From the NCBI RefSeq assembly GCF_006265175.1, contig NZ_VDCQ01000027.1, forward strand, positions 44,932-108,931: a DNA stretch of 64,000 nucleotides. Direction: 5' to 3'. Made by a program: the position numbers and the translations under genes. Below, piece by piece: positions 1-8,006 of this stretch. The notes under the pieces are model-generated. The model was given only the letters and a program-made list of their open reading frames with translations, had not been told where the DNA came from and did not search any database. The DNA is from Paenibacillus hemerocallicola. Its GTDB lineage: Bacteria > Bacillota > Bacilli > Paenibacillales > NBRC-103111. How positions within the stretch are numbered: the stretch's first letter is position 1; each line of letters begins with the position of its first letter.

Positions 1-651
1 ACCAGACGGGTCGTCCTGATCAGCCCGTTCCCGGCGGCCGTCCGGTCTCTCGTTATGGCGCTTACGATCCGCTGCTACGATGTGCTCGTATTCCATCACG
101 AGAACGATCCGATTCTCCCTGCGCTCCAAAGCGATCTGGTCATCGTGGACCGTACGAGAAGCGTGGCGGACGAATCGCTGAAGCCGGTAGCCTTTGCCCA
201 AAACGCCCTGCTCCTCGTCCATGCCTCGAACGATACGGCCGTCGGCGAGGGCAACCGTTTCGTCTGGCCCGGACCGCTCCGCTCCGCCTTGGCGAAAATC
301 GAGGAGCTGGCGAGCCGGAACGACTCTTCTCCCGCTCCGGCAAGCGCCGGGCAGTGGCTGAGGCATAAAGACGTCGTGATGGATTTGAAGCGGATCACCG
401 TCCACAAGGCCGGCTCGAAGATCGAGCTGACCCGAACCGAGTTCGATCTGTTTAAAATGCTGCTCGCGAACGGCGGCGGTGTCTTGACCCGGCAGGAAAT
501 GATGACGCAGCTATGGGGGGACGGCTATTTCGGCGGAAGCAATTCGGTCGATGTCCATATCAAGAGCCTTCGGCACAAGCTGGGCGACGATCCGAAAAGA
601 CCGGAATATATTGCGACCGTGCGAGGGATCGGCTATCGGATCGCCGATTGA
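1..651 (+). CDS. OmpR/PhoB-type winged-helix regulator, 5' end outside window
   Basis: The frame is open from base 1 without a stop, so the gene begins left of the window and 216 codons are visible. The last 95 or so residues are a typical OmpR/PhoB DNA-binding winged helix (LTRTEFDLFKMLL, then VDVHIKSLRHKLG, then the terminal TVRGIGYRI hairpin). The N-terminal part looks like a weakly conserved receiver domain: a strand ends in DLVIVD, placing an aspartate at the usual phospho-acceptor position, but the acidic pocket would lie outside the window. The first in-window ATG is at 55, but the upstream codons read as natural continuation of the first strand (VVLISPFPAAVRSL). No kinase follows; the gene ends at a strong terminator. 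The target is not known. Confidence 0.85.
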   Translation, partial: TRRVVLISPFPAAVRSLVMALTIRCYDVLVFHHENDPILPALQSDLVIVDRTRSVADESLKPVAFAQNALLLVHASNDTAVGEGNRFVWPGPLRSALAKIEELASRNDSSPAPASAGQWLRHKDVVMDLKRITVHKAGSKIELTRTEFDLFKMLLANGGGVLTRQEMMTQLWGDGYFGGSNSVDVHIKSLRHKLGDDPKRPEYIATVRGIGYRIAD

Positions 652-699
652 AGCCACAGCACGCGGACGCTCCCGAATACGCGAATAAAACATGGCCGA

Positions 700-742
700 C
701 AGCGCAGTTGCGATGAACTTTCATCGCGATGCGCTGTTTTTT
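700..742 (+). terminator. Rho-independent terminator after the regulator gene
   Basis: CAGCGCA (700-706) pairs with TGCGCTG (730-736) and inside it GCGATG (710-715) pairs with CATCGC (722-727). Six T residues follow at 737-742. Confidence 0.85.
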
Positions 743-899
743 CTTTCACGCGATTTTTTTTGCTCGACATCCGTGAAGCCATTTACCTGGCCGCTGACCT
801 GTTGCTCGTCCCCTTTTGCCTTATGCAGAAGGCGTTTGGGAGCATTTGGGAGGAATTGGCGGGATATGGGGGGATTTTACCATGTGCTCCCGGTAATCT

Positions 900-950
900 G
901 CTCTCACGGGAGGAGAGCCGGGCTCAGTCCCGCTCAGCGGGCGAGACCGG
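900..950 (+). promoter_or_regulatory. Possible structured 5' leader of the ehu-ect operon
   Basis: Two adjoining hairpins lie 80-130 bases before ehuB: GCTCTC (900-905) with GAGAGC (913-918), then an arm CCGGGCTC (918-925) with GAGACCGG (943-950) enclosing a perfect CCCGC-TCA-GCGGG stem (929-941). No T tract follows, so it does not look like a terminator. I could not match it to a known riboswitch, including the c-di-AMP (ydaO) class expected for osmolyte genes. The rest of 743-1028 holds no gene and no clear sigma-A promoter that I can defend. Confidence 0.3.
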
Positions 951-1028
951 GGATGAGCCGATCGGAGCGAACATGTTACCCTTATATGGGGCCCCGAAAT
1001 ACGGAACGGATACGAGAGGAGTTACGGT

Positions 1029-1943
1029 ATGAAGAAAGGGTTTGGTCTGCTGCTGGCGCTTCTGCTCGGCGGCATTGCGGTTACCGGCTGCGGAGGCGGC
1101 GATTCGGCTCCGACAGGCGCTGGCGCAACCCCGTCCGACAGCCAGACGTCCGCATCGGAATCTACGCTCGAGAAAGCAAGGAAGCAAGGCTACATTACGG
1201 TAGGCTTCGCCAACGAGAAGCCTTACGCATATGCGACTCCGGACGGCAAGCTGACCGGAGAAGCGGTGGAAGTGGCAAGAGTCGTCTTGAATAAACTGGG
1301 GATCAAAGAAGTGAACGGGGTGCTGACGGAATTCGGCGCGCTCATTCCGGGACTGAAGGCCAAACGGTTCGACATGATTACGGCCGGGATGTTCATAACG
1401 CCGGAGCGCGCCAAAGAAGTGCTGTTCGCCAACCCCGAGTACAGCATCGGCGAGGCGATCGCGGTGAAGAAAGGAAACGCCGCCGGTCTGCGCAGCTATG
1501 CGGACATTGCCAAAAACAAAGACATCAAGGTCGCCGCCATGGTCGGCGCCATAGAGGAACAATATTTGACCAAATCGGGCGTGGCCAAGGAGCAAATCGT
1601 GACTGTGCCCGACCAGCCTTCGGCGATATCCGCCTTGCAGTCGGACCGCGTACAGGCGGTTACGATGACCGGTCCCGCGCTGCAGGCGATGCTCGATTCG
1701 GCCAAGGACGGCAATCTGGAGCGGGTAGCCGATTTCGAGCAGCCGACGATTGACGGCAAGAGCGTGCGGGGCTTCGGTGCGGCGGCATTCCGCCCGGGAG
1801 AAGACGAGTTCGTCAAAGCGTATAACGCGGAGCTTGCGAAGCTGGAGTCTTCCGGCGAGCTGCTGAACATTTTGGAGCCGTTCGGGTTTACGAAGGATGA
1901 ACTGCCTGGCGGCAAAACCGCCGAGGAGCTGACGAAGCCGTGA
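1029..1943 (+). CDS. ehuB: Ectoine/hydroxyectoine-type ABC importer, substrate-binding lipoprotein (EhuB-like)
   Basis: This 304-residue protein has a lipoprotein signal peptide (hydrophobic LLLALLLGGIAV followed by the lipobox TGC, Cys about residue 21) and a Ser/Thr/Ala-rich linker. After it comes a complete family 3 solute-binding domain (GYITVGFANEKPYAYATPDGKLTGEAVEVARVV). The segment AGMFITPERAKEVLF matches the EhuB pattern around the ligand pocket. The gene is first in a run with two permeases, an ATPase and the ectoine biosynthesis genes, which supports ectoine as ligand over an ordinary amino acid. It should sit on the outer face of the membrane and deliver solute to EhuC-EhuD. Start: ATG at 1029, preceded by a GAGAGGAG-type ribosome site. 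Substrate specificity is inferred from context and family resemblance. Confidence 0.85.
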   Translation: MKKGFGLLLALLLGGIAVTGCGGGDSAPTGAGATPSDSQTSASESTLEKARKQGYITVGFANEKPYAYATPDGKLTGEAVEVARVVLNKLGIKEVNGVLTEFGALIPGLKAKRFDMITAGMFITPERAKEVLFANPEYSIGEAIAVKKGNAAGLRSYADIAKNKDIKVAAMVGAIEEQYLTKSGVAKEQIVTVPDQPSAISALQSDRVQAVTMTGPALQAMLDSAKDGNLERVADFEQPTIDGKSVRGFGAAAFRPGEDEFVKAYNAELAKLESSGELLNILEPFGFTKDELPGGKTAEELTKP

Positions 1944-1965
1944 CCGGCCTAAGGGGGCGGGGCCG

Positions 1966-2625
1966 ATGCAAGCGGTAATGGAGCTTCTCCCGGCCATGTG
2001 GAAGGGCACGGCCGTGACGCTTACGGTTACGGTGCTGGCCGCCATAACGGCTCTGCTGCTGTCGGTGGCGGCCGGTATCGCCCGGCAGTCCCGGCTCGCG
2101 CCGGTGCGCTGGCTCACGGCCGTGTACGTCGAGGCTTTCCGCGGGACGTCGCTGCTCGTGCAGCTGTTCTGGCTGTATTTCGCTTTCCCGTTGCTGTTCG
2201 ACATCCGGATGTCGGCCATGACGGCGGCGGTGCTCGCTCTCGGGCTGAATTACGGCGCATACGGCTCGGAGATCGTGCGCAGCTCTATCGAGGCCGTGCC
2301 CCGAGGACAAACGGAGGCGGCCATCGCGCTGAATATGACGCCCGGTCAGCGGCTGTGGCGCATTATCGGCCCGCAAGCTTTGCGGATGGCGCTGCCCTCC
2401 CTGGGCAATCTGCAAATCGAGCTGTTGAAGGGGACGTCGCTCGTTTCTCTCATTACGCTTTCCGAATTGACTTACCAAGGCATGATGCTGCGCTCGTACG
2501 ACATGTCTCGAACGGCGATCATTTTCGGCCTCATTCTGCTTATTTATTTCGTGATCGCCCAGCTTCTGACCTTCATGGTCCGTCTTCTGGAGCGGCGGTT
2601 CGCAGTGGGGAGGTCGCAAGCATGA
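1966..2625 (+). CDS. ehuC: ABC importer permease (EhuC-like)
   Basis: A 219-residue membrane protein of the polar amino-acid (HisM/GlnP) permease family with about five hydrophobic segments. The cytoplasmic EAA loop that contacts the ATPase is present (EIVRSSIEAVPRGQTEAAIA, about residues 102-121). It forms the translocation channel together with the following permease; its stop codon overlaps that gene's start in an ATGA, indicating translational coupling. The gene starts 23 bases after ehuB. Named EhuC from order and from linkage to ectoine synthesis genes. Confidence 0.85.
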   Translation: MQAVMELLPAMWKGTAVTLTVTVLAAITALLLSVAAGIARQSRLAPVRWLTAVYVEAFRGTSLLVQLFWLYFAFPLLFDIRMSAMTAAVLALGLNYGAYGSEIVRSSIEAVPRGQTEAAIALNMTPGQRLWRIIGPQALRMALPSLGNLQIELLKGTSLVSLITLSELTYQGMMLRSYDMSRTAIIFGLILLIYFVIAQLLTFMVRLLERRFAVGRSQA

Positions 2626-3275
2626 AGTGGAGCTGGGACTATGCATGGAGCATCCTGCCGAAGCTGCTGGTGGTCGTGCCCGTGACGATCGGCGCCGCGC
2701 TGTGCGGCTTTGCGCTCGCGGTCATCCTCGGCCTGCCCCTTTCGATCGGCAAACGCTCGAAGCGCAAGGCGGTCTCGCGAACGGTGGCGTTCGTGCTGGA
2801 GCTGATCCGCTCGACGCCTCTGCTCATTCAACTGCTACTTTTGTTCTATGCGCTGCCGCTCTACGGCATTTCCTTGTCCCCGTTCACGGCCGGCGTCCTC
2901 GGGCTCGGCATCCATTATGCCGCGTATATGGCCGAGGTGTACCGATCGGGAATCGAGGCGGTTCCGGGCGGGCAGTGGGAGGCGGCCAAGGCGCTCAATT
3001 TCTCGCCCCGGCAAACGTGGTTCCGACTCATTTTGCCGCAGGCGATTCCTCCGGTTTTTCCGGTCATGGGCAATTATTTGATCGTCATGTTCAAAGAAAC
3101 GCCGATTTTATCCGCGATTACGCTAATCGAAATTTTGCAGACGGCCAAATCGCTGGGCTCGGTTTCCTTCCGCTATATCGAGGCGTTTACGCTGGTCGGT
3201 TTGTTGTTTTTCTTGATGAGCTACGGCTCGTCGCTGCTGCTGAAGCGGCTGGAGCTCGGATTGAAACGAAAATAA
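2622..3275 (+). CDS. ehuD: ABC importer permease (EhuD-like)
   Basis: A 217-residue polar amino-acid type permease, partner of the preceding gene. The EAA loop reads [20 protein letters not shown]. The ATG at 2622 overlaps the ehuC stop (ATGA); the longer open frame upstream is the shadow of ehuC and is not the true start. Several transmembrane segments are evident ([20 protein letters not shown] near the N-terminus; [17 protein letters not shown] at the C-terminus). It should form the heterodimeric channel of the importer. The ligand is inferred from the operon. Confidence 0.85.
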   Translation: MKWSWDYAWSILPKLLVVVPVTIGAALCGFALAVILGLPLSIGKRSKRKAVSRTVAFVLELIRSTPLLIQLLLLFYALPLYGISLSPFTAGVLGLGIHYAAYMAEVYRSGIEAVPGGQWEAAKALNFSPRQTWFRLILPQAIPPVFPVMGNYLIVMFKETPILSAITLIEILQTAKSLGSVSFRYIEAFTLVGLLFFLMSYGSSLLLKRLELGLKRK

Positions 3276-3288
3276 GCTCGGGGGGGTT

Positions 3289-4113
3289 ATGCCGGTGAAT
3301 ATGGCCGACAGCATTGGAACGAGCGTGCGGGAGATGGCCGCCTTGCAGCCGGTCGTCCGCTATCGGGATATCCGCAAATCGTACGGGGAGACCGAGGTGC
3401 TAGGCGGCATCGACCTCGATTTGTACCCCGGCGAGAAGGTGGCCGTCATCGGTCCGAGCGGCTCGGGCAAAACGACGCTGGCGCGCATTCTGATGACGCT
3501 CGAATATCCGACCGGCGGCACGATCGAGGTGGACGGGGAACAGCTGTGGCACAGGAGAGTGAAGGGTCGCATGGTACGGGCGGACGAGAAGCATCTGCAC
3601 CGCATTCGCAGCTCGATCGGGATGGTGTTCCAGCATTTCCACCTGTTTCCCCATTTGTCCATTATCCGCAATGTGACGGAAGCGCCCATCCACGTGTTGA
3701 ACATGCCGAAGGAGCAGGCGAGGGCCGAAGCGATGGAACTGCTCGACAAGGTAGGCATGAAGGATAAGGCGGACGCCTATCCGAGCCAATTGTCGGGGGG
3801 ACAGAAGCAGCGCGTCGCGATCGCCCGGGCGTTGATCATGAAGCCGAAGGTGATGCTGTTCGACGAGGTGACGTCCGCGCTCGATCCCGAGCTTGTCGGG
3901 GAAGTGCTGAAGGTCATCAAGGAATTGGCGGAGGAAAGCTCGATGACAATGCTGCTCATTACGCACGAAATGGACTTCGCCCGCGATGTGGCGGACCGGG
4001 TCATCTTCACCGACGGCGGGCAGCTCGTCGAGGAGGGGCCGCCCGAGGCCATCTTCGAGCATCCGCGCAGCGAACGGCTCAGGTCGTTCCTGTCCCGCTT
4101 CCGCGGCCGCTGA
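3289..4113 (+). CDS. ehuA: ABC importer ATP-binding protein (EhuA-like)
   Basis: A 274-residue nucleotide-binding subunit of the polar amino-acid uptake (GlnQ/HisP) type. Walker A is GPSGSGKTT (about residues 55-63), the signature is LSGGQKQR, and Walker B runs into [14 protein letters not shown]; the switch histidine is in LLITHEMDF. It has an N-terminal extension of about 25 residues before the ABC core ([12 protein letters not shown]). Two ATGs are possible, 3289 and 3301; 3289 is closer to the G-rich ribosome site (GGGGGG, about 3281-3286). It energises EhuC-EhuD import and is separated from ehuD by only 13 bases. Confidence 0.87.
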   Translation: MPVNMADSIGTSVREMAALQPVVRYRDIRKSYGETEVLGGIDLDLYPGEKVAVIGPSGSGKTTLARILMTLEYPTGGTIEVDGEQLWHRRVKGRMVRADEKHLHRIRSSIGMVFQHFHLFPHLSIIRNVTEAPIHVLNMPKEQARAEAMELLDKVGMKDKADAYPSQLSGGQKQRVAIARALIMKPKVMLFDEVTSALDPELVGEVLKVIKELAEESSMTMLLITHEMDFARDVADRVIFTDGGQLVEEGPPEAIFEHPRSERLRSFLSRFRGR

Positions 4114-4132
4114 CAGAAAGGAGCAGACGCTT

Positions 4133-4645
4133 ATGGAAACAACCCGTCCCTGCGGGACGGTGCTATACCGGCGTCCGCTCCCCGACGATGCAAGCGCCGT
4201 ATGGCGTCTAGTCAAGGAGAGCGGCAAGCTGGATCCGAATTCCGCCTATTGTTATATGCTGTTGTTCAACTATTTTGCAGGCACCTGTCTCGTAGCCGAG
4301 CGGGAGGAACGCATCATCGGTTTCGTGACGGCCTTCGCGCCGCCCGAGCCCGTTGAGCGGGAATCGTTGTTCGTATGGCAAATCGCCGTAGCTCCCGAAG
4401 CGAGGGGGCAGGGCGTCGCTACGGCTTTGCTGAGGCAGCTGCTCGCGCTGCCCGCATGCCGGTCGGCGGCGCGGCTGGAAGCGACGGTATCGCCCGGCAA
4501 CGGGCCGTCGCGGCGGCTGTTCGAAGCGTTTGCCCGCGAAAGGGGCACGGTACTGGAAACGGCGGGTGAGGGCTTTCCCGCTGCATTATTTCCGGAGCAG
4601 GGCCATGAAGACGAGCCGATCGTAAGGATCAGCCTGACCGTTTGA
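4133..4645 (+). CDS. ectA: L-2,4-diaminobutyrate N-acetyltransferase (EctA)
   Basis: A 170-residue GNAT-fold enzyme that acetylates diaminobutyrate at the gamma-amino group, the second step of ectoine synthesis. The EctA hallmark near the N-terminus is clear: LDPNSAYCYMLLFNYFAGTC (about residues 33-52). The acetyl-CoA loop is VAPEARGQGVATALL. The ATG at 4133 follows an AAGGAG site (4119-4124); the in-frame extension upstream is the shadow of ehuA. The gene lies 19 bases after the ATPase gene and 37 bases before ectB, so uptake and synthesis probably share one transcript. The middle of the protein (about residues 105-140) is Ala/Arg-rich and less conserved. Confidence 0.92.
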   Translation: METTRPCGTVLYRRPLPDDASAVWRLVKESGKLDPNSAYCYMLLFNYFAGTCLVAEREERIIGFVTAFAPPEPVERESLFVWQIAVAPEARGQGVATALLRQLLALPACRSAARLEATVSPGNGPSRRLFEAFARERGTVLETAGEGFPAALFPEQGHEDEPIVRISLTV

Positions 4646-4682
4646 CCGTACGGAATAGGAAGAATACGAAGGAGGAACTGCC

Positions 4683-6023
4683 ATGACGAACGGAGGATTG
4701 CTTCAAAGCGAAGGTACGCTTGCGTTGTTCGAGGAACTGGAGTCCGAAGTGCGGAGCTATTGCCGGTCGTTTCCGGCGGTGTTCCGCAAAGCGCTGGATT
4801 GGACCGTATGGGACCGCGAGGGGAACGTTTATTTGGACTTTTTCGCCGGCGCCGGCGCGCTGAATTATGGCCACAACAACGCGAGGATGAAGGAGAAGCT
4901 CGTCCGCTATTTGCTCGAGGACGGCATCAGCCACAGTCTGGATATGGCCACCGAAGCGAAGGAGCGTTTTCTGGAAAAGTTTCGCGATGTCATTCTGAAG
5001 CCAAGAAGGATGAATTACAAGATCATGTTTCCCGGACCGACGGGGACGAACGCCGTCGAGGCGGCGCTGAAGCTCGCGCGCAAATCGACCGGGCGGACGA
5101 ACATCATCGGATTTACGAACGCGTTTCACGGCATGACGCTGGGCGCGCTCGCCGTCACGGGAAATAAATATAAGCGTCAGGGCGCCGGCGTTCCGCTTCA
5201 ATATGCGGCCTCCATGCCGTATGACGGCTACTTGGGCGCAGACGCGGATACGGTCGCCTATTTGGAAAATATGCTGAACGACAGCGGCTCCGGCGTCCCG
5301 ATGCCGGCCGCGGTCATCGTGGAGACGCTGCAGGGGGAAGGCGGCCTGAATGCGGCCGGAGCCGGGTGGCTGAAGCGGCTCGAGGCGCTGTGCCGGAAGT
5401 ACGGCATCCTGCTCATCATCGACGATGTCCAGATGGGCTGCGGACGGACGGGACCGTTTTTCAGCTTCGAGCCGTTCGGCATCGAGCCGGATATGATCTG
5501 CCTGTCGAAGTCGATCGGCGGCTACGGGCTGCCCATGGCGCTCATGCTGATGAAGCCGGAGCTTGATATATGGGGGCCCGGGGAGCATAACGGCACGTTC
5601 CGCGGCAACAATCTCGCCTTCGTCTGCGCGACCGAAGCGCTCCGCTACTGGGAGGACGGCGAGTTCGAGAAGGAGATCGCCGAGAAGAGCACGCTGCTCG
5701 AGGGCGAGCTGAAGTCGATCATCGCGCGGTTCCCGCAGCTGAAGGCCGAATGGCGCGGGCGAGGGCTTATGCAGGGGATCGCTTTCCCGACGGAAGGGTT
5801 GGCCGAGGACGTGTGCCGGGAGGCGTTCCGCCGGGGGCTTATTATGGAGACCTCGGGAACGGACAGCGAAGTGGCCAAGGTGATGCCGCCGCTGACGATC
5901 GACAAGGCATCCTTGAAGCGGGGACTGCGGCTACTGGCGGATAGCGTGGAGGAAGCGGCCGGACGGAGCCGGAAAATCGAACTGCTGCCGAAGGCTGCGG
6001 GATTGGGAGGAGAACGCATATGA
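4683..6023 (+). CDS. ectB: Diaminobutyrate-2-oxoglutarate transaminase (EctB)
   Basis: A 446-residue class III PLP aminotransferase that makes L-2,4-diaminobutyrate from aspartate semialdehyde with glutamate as amino donor, the first committed step. EctB features are visible: [14 protein letters not shown] near the N-terminus, [16 protein letters not shown], the cofactor segment [14 protein letters not shown], the Asp of [13 protein letters not shown], and the Schiff-base lysine in [14 protein letters not shown]. Ribosome site AAGGAGG at 4670-4676. Its last bases overlap the start of the next gene by four (ATGA), so the downstream fusion gene is probably translated by coupling. Confidence 0.95.
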   Translation: MTNGGLLQSEGTLALFEELESEVRSYCRSFPAVFRKALDWTVWDREGNVYLDFFAGAGALNYGHNNARMKEKLVRYLLEDGISHSLDMATEAKERFLEKFRDVILKPRRMNYKIMFPGPTGTNAVEAALKLARKSTGRTNIIGFTNAFHGMTLGALAVTGNKYKRQGAGVPLQYAASMPYDGYLGADADTVAYLENMLNDSGSGVPMPAAVIVETLQGEGGLNAAGAGWLKRLEALCRKYGILLIIDDVQMGCGRTGPFFSFEPFGIEPDMICLSKSIGGYGLPMALMLMKPELDIWGPGEHNGTFRGNNLAFVCATEALRYWEDGEFEKEIAEKSTLLEGELKSIIARFPQLKAEWRGRGLMQGIAFPTEGLAEDVCREAFRRGLIMETSGTDSEVAKVMPPLTIDKASLKRGLRLLADSVEEAAGRSRKIELLPKAAGLGGERI

Positions 6024-7273
6024 TCGTACGACACCTGGACGAAGTAAAAGGGACCGAGCACGATGTGGACACGGCTACATGGGTGAGCCGGCGTCTGCTG
6101 CTCCGCCGGGACGGCGTAGGCTTTTCTCTGCACGATACGACGATGAAGCCCGGCACGGAGACGGAGATGTGGTATAAAAACCATGTGGAGGCCGTCTACT
6201 GCATCGAAGGGGAAGGCGAGATCGAGGTCGTGGACGAGAACCGGACGTATCCGGTCAAGCCGGGGACGCTGTACGTGCTGGACGGCCACGAGAAGCACAA
6301 GCTGCGCAGCAAGACGTCCTTGCGCGTCGTCTGTGTGTTCAACCCGCCCTGCTCGGGCAAAGAGGTGCACGACGCCGACGGCGCTTACTCGCTCGGGGAG
6401 CCGGATGCGTACCCGTCGAGGCACGCTCCCGAGCCTCGGCTGCTGGAGCGCGTCGACCCGGTCGTATACGACAAAACGATCCGCCAATCGGTCATCGATG
6501 GCGGGCAGCTGGATGAATACGAGCGGACCGGATATTTGTTTCTCGACGGCTTCTTCTCGGCCGAGGAAGTGGAGGAGCTGCGCAGCGAGCTGCAACGGGT
6601 ATGGCGGCAGGCGGAAGGGGACGACAGGGCCGAAATCATTCGCGAGCCGGACAGCGACGCTGTCCGCTCCGTCTTCGCCGTCCATCGGGACAACGCCGTG
6701 TTCGCCAAGCTGGCCGCGCATGAACGGCTGACGGCGGCGGTGAAGCAAATTTTGGGCAGCGAGGTTTACGTGCACCAATCGCGGATCAATTTCAAGCCGG
6801 GCTTTACGGGGAAAGACTTTTACTGGCATTCCGATTTCGAGACGTGGCACGTGGAAGACGGCATGCCGCGCATGCGGGCGCTCAGCTGCTCGATCGCGCT
6901 GGAGGACAACTACTCCTTCAATGGGCCGCTCATGGTCATTCCGGGCTCCCAACGGCATTTCGTCTCGTGCGTCGGCGCGACACCGGAGAATCATTACGAG
7001 GAGTCGCTGCGCAAGCAGCAGTACGGGGTCCCGGACCCCGACAGCCTGACCCGGCTCGCCTCGGAAGGCGGGATCGTCGCCCCGGTCGGCAAGGCCGGCT
7101 CTGTGCTGCTGTTCGATTGCAATTTAATGCACGGCTCCAGCTCCAACATTTCGCCTTATCCGCGCAGCAACGTGTTCCTCGTGTTCAACAGCGTAGAGAA
7201 CAGACTGGCGGAGCCGTTCTCCGGCCAGAAGCCGCGCCCTGACTATATCGCTTCGCGAAAGGCGGGCGAATGA
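6020..7273 (+). CDS. ectC-ectD: Bifunctional fusion: ectoine synthase (EctC) + ectoine 5-hydroxylase (EctD)
   Basis: One uninterrupted 417-residue frame covers two enzymes that are normally separate. Residues 1 to about 127 are a full EctC cupin, which closes N-gamma-acetyl-diaminobutyrate to ectoine; the iron-ligand positions known for EctC are all present (E57, Y85, H93). Residues from about 129 to 417 are a full EctD, an Fe(II)/2-oxoglutarate dioxygenase making 5-hydroxyectoine; its signature [18 protein letters not shown] contains the metal ligands H270 and D272, and the third ligand is H371 in LMHGSSS. The joint [19 protein letters not shown] moves directly from the usual EctC end into the usual EctD start (YPSR, then [10 protein letters not shown]), with essentially no linker. 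Start ATG overlaps the ectB stop; its own stop overlaps the next gene (ATGA). A sequencing error merging two genes is unlikely because both ends are intact, but should be excluded. Confidence 0.95.
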   Translation: MIVRHLDEVKGTEHDVDTATWVSRRLLLRRDGVGFSLHDTTMKPGTETEMWYKNHVEAVYCIEGEGEIEVVDENRTYPVKPGTLYVLDGHEKHKLRSKTSLRVVCVFNPPCSGKEVHDADGAYSLGEPDAYPSRHAPEPRLLERVDPVVYDKTIRQSVIDGGQLDEYERTGYLFLDGFFSAEEVEELRSELQRVWRQAEGDDRAEIIREPDSDAVRSVFAVHRDNAVFAKLAAHERLTAAVKQILGSEVYVHQSRINFKPGFTGKDFYWHSDFETWHVEDGMPRMRALSCSIALEDNYSFNGPLMVIPGSQRHFVSCVGATPENHYEESLRKQQYGVPDPDSLTRLASEGGIVAPVGKAGSVLLFDCNLMHGSSSNISPYPRSNVFLVFNSVENRLAEPFSGQKPRPDYIASRKAGE

Positions 7274-7695
7274 AGAAGTCCGGGAGACCTTCCGGCCAGC
7301 CGGCGCACATTCTCGTATCCGCGCCGAACCGGGCGGGAGAGATGTTTTTGTGCCGGCTCAGGCAGAAGGGGGTGCCTCATGCGGCTATGGTCAACAATTC
7401 GTTCGAGAGAAGCAGGCTGGAGGCGCTCGGCATCGGACCGGTCATCGTAGTCGATACGAAGGACAGAGCCACCTGGGTCCCGCCGGATATGCCGATCGGC
7501 AAAGTATTCCTGTTCGAGGACAGCATGAATTTGTGCTGCCGGTACATCCATATTTGCAAAACGTGGAAAATCGATTCGATCCATGCGGTCACGCGCAGCG
7601 ACTGTTCCAGAGCGGTCTACCGGTCGCTCGGCGTCAAGCATTTGACCTATACGACGAGACAGGATATTCCCGAGCTCGTACACAGGATGATTTGA
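7270..7695 (+). CDS. Unknown protein, last gene of the ectoine operon
   Basis: A 141-residue soluble protein I do not recognise. Its start ATG overlaps the ectC-ectD stop (ATGA), so it is very likely co-translated with the pathway. The sequence alternates short hydrophobic strands and helices (HILVSAPNRAGEMFLCRLR, then PVIVVDTKD, then KVFLFED, then IDSIHAVT), suggestive of a small Rossmann-like fold, perhaps related to TrkA-N/RCK nucleotide-binding domains, but there is no clean glycine-rich dinucleotide motif. Cysteines occur at CRLR, NLCCRY, HICK and SDCSR. No signal peptide or membrane segment. A role in regulating or assisting ectoine metabolism is guesswork from position alone. Confidence 0.8.
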   Translation: MKKSGRPSGQPAHILVSAPNRAGEMFLCRLRQKGVPHAAMVNNSFERSRLEALGIGPVIVVDTKDRATWVPPDMPIGKVFLFEDSMNLCCRYIHICKTWKIDSIHAVTRSDCSRAVYRSLGVKHLTYTTRQDIPELVHRMI

Positions 7696-7719
7696 CAGCG
7701 CTCGGGCGGAACCGATATC

Positions 7720-7785
7720 TTCACGAAACCTTCATGAGACCTTCATGAAGGTTTCATTTTGCGTTCATCCTCCCTTCATGACGGG
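7720..7785 (+). promoter_or_regulatory. Six TTCAT direct repeats at exact 11-base spacing, overlapping a hairpin
   Basis: TTCAC at 7720 and TTCAT at 7731, 7742, 7753, 7764 and 7775 recur exactly every 11 bases, one helical turn, the layout bound by OmpR/PhoB-family regulators. A perfect 13-base inverted repeat is superimposed (GAAACCTTCATGA, 7725-7737, against 7743-7755) and is followed by ATTTTG, so the DNA may also terminate the ectoine operon transcript. It lies between the operon end and trxB. A related TTCAT cluster lies at 31589-31625 before the RND exporter. Confidence 0.65.
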
Positions 7786-8006
7786 CGGCCGCGGCGGTGG
7801 TAAGCTTATAGCTACGGTAGGTCGCTGAACAAATGAGCAGAGGGTTTGGAATGATGCCGCAGAAGCGAGAGCGTTCGCATTTGTTGCCGGATTTTTGCCT
7901 ATCAAGGGCTTATCAAATCAAGAAAATCCGGGAACAACGGCGATCGGAGGCATATTCCAGACCCGCAGCGGACTTGTTCGCCGGCCCTATAAGGGAGGGG
8001 ATCATC

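Noticed and set aside
743..1028. A c-di-AMP (ydaO) riboswitch before the osmolyte operon
   Set aside because: The expected conserved blocks could not be found; only simple hairpins are visible.
924..2219. A 431-codon reverse-strand frame across ehuB and ehuC
   Set aside because: Antisense to supported genes and without any start signal or family resemblance.
5645..6994. A 449-codon reverse-strand open frame across ectB and ectC-ectD
   Set aside because: It runs antisense to well-supported enzymes, has no ribosome site and an Arg/His-rich composition expected from reading GC-rich codons backwards.
7833..8006. An N-terminal extension of thioredoxin reductase
   Set aside because: The family N-terminus and a strong ribosome site place the start at 8007.
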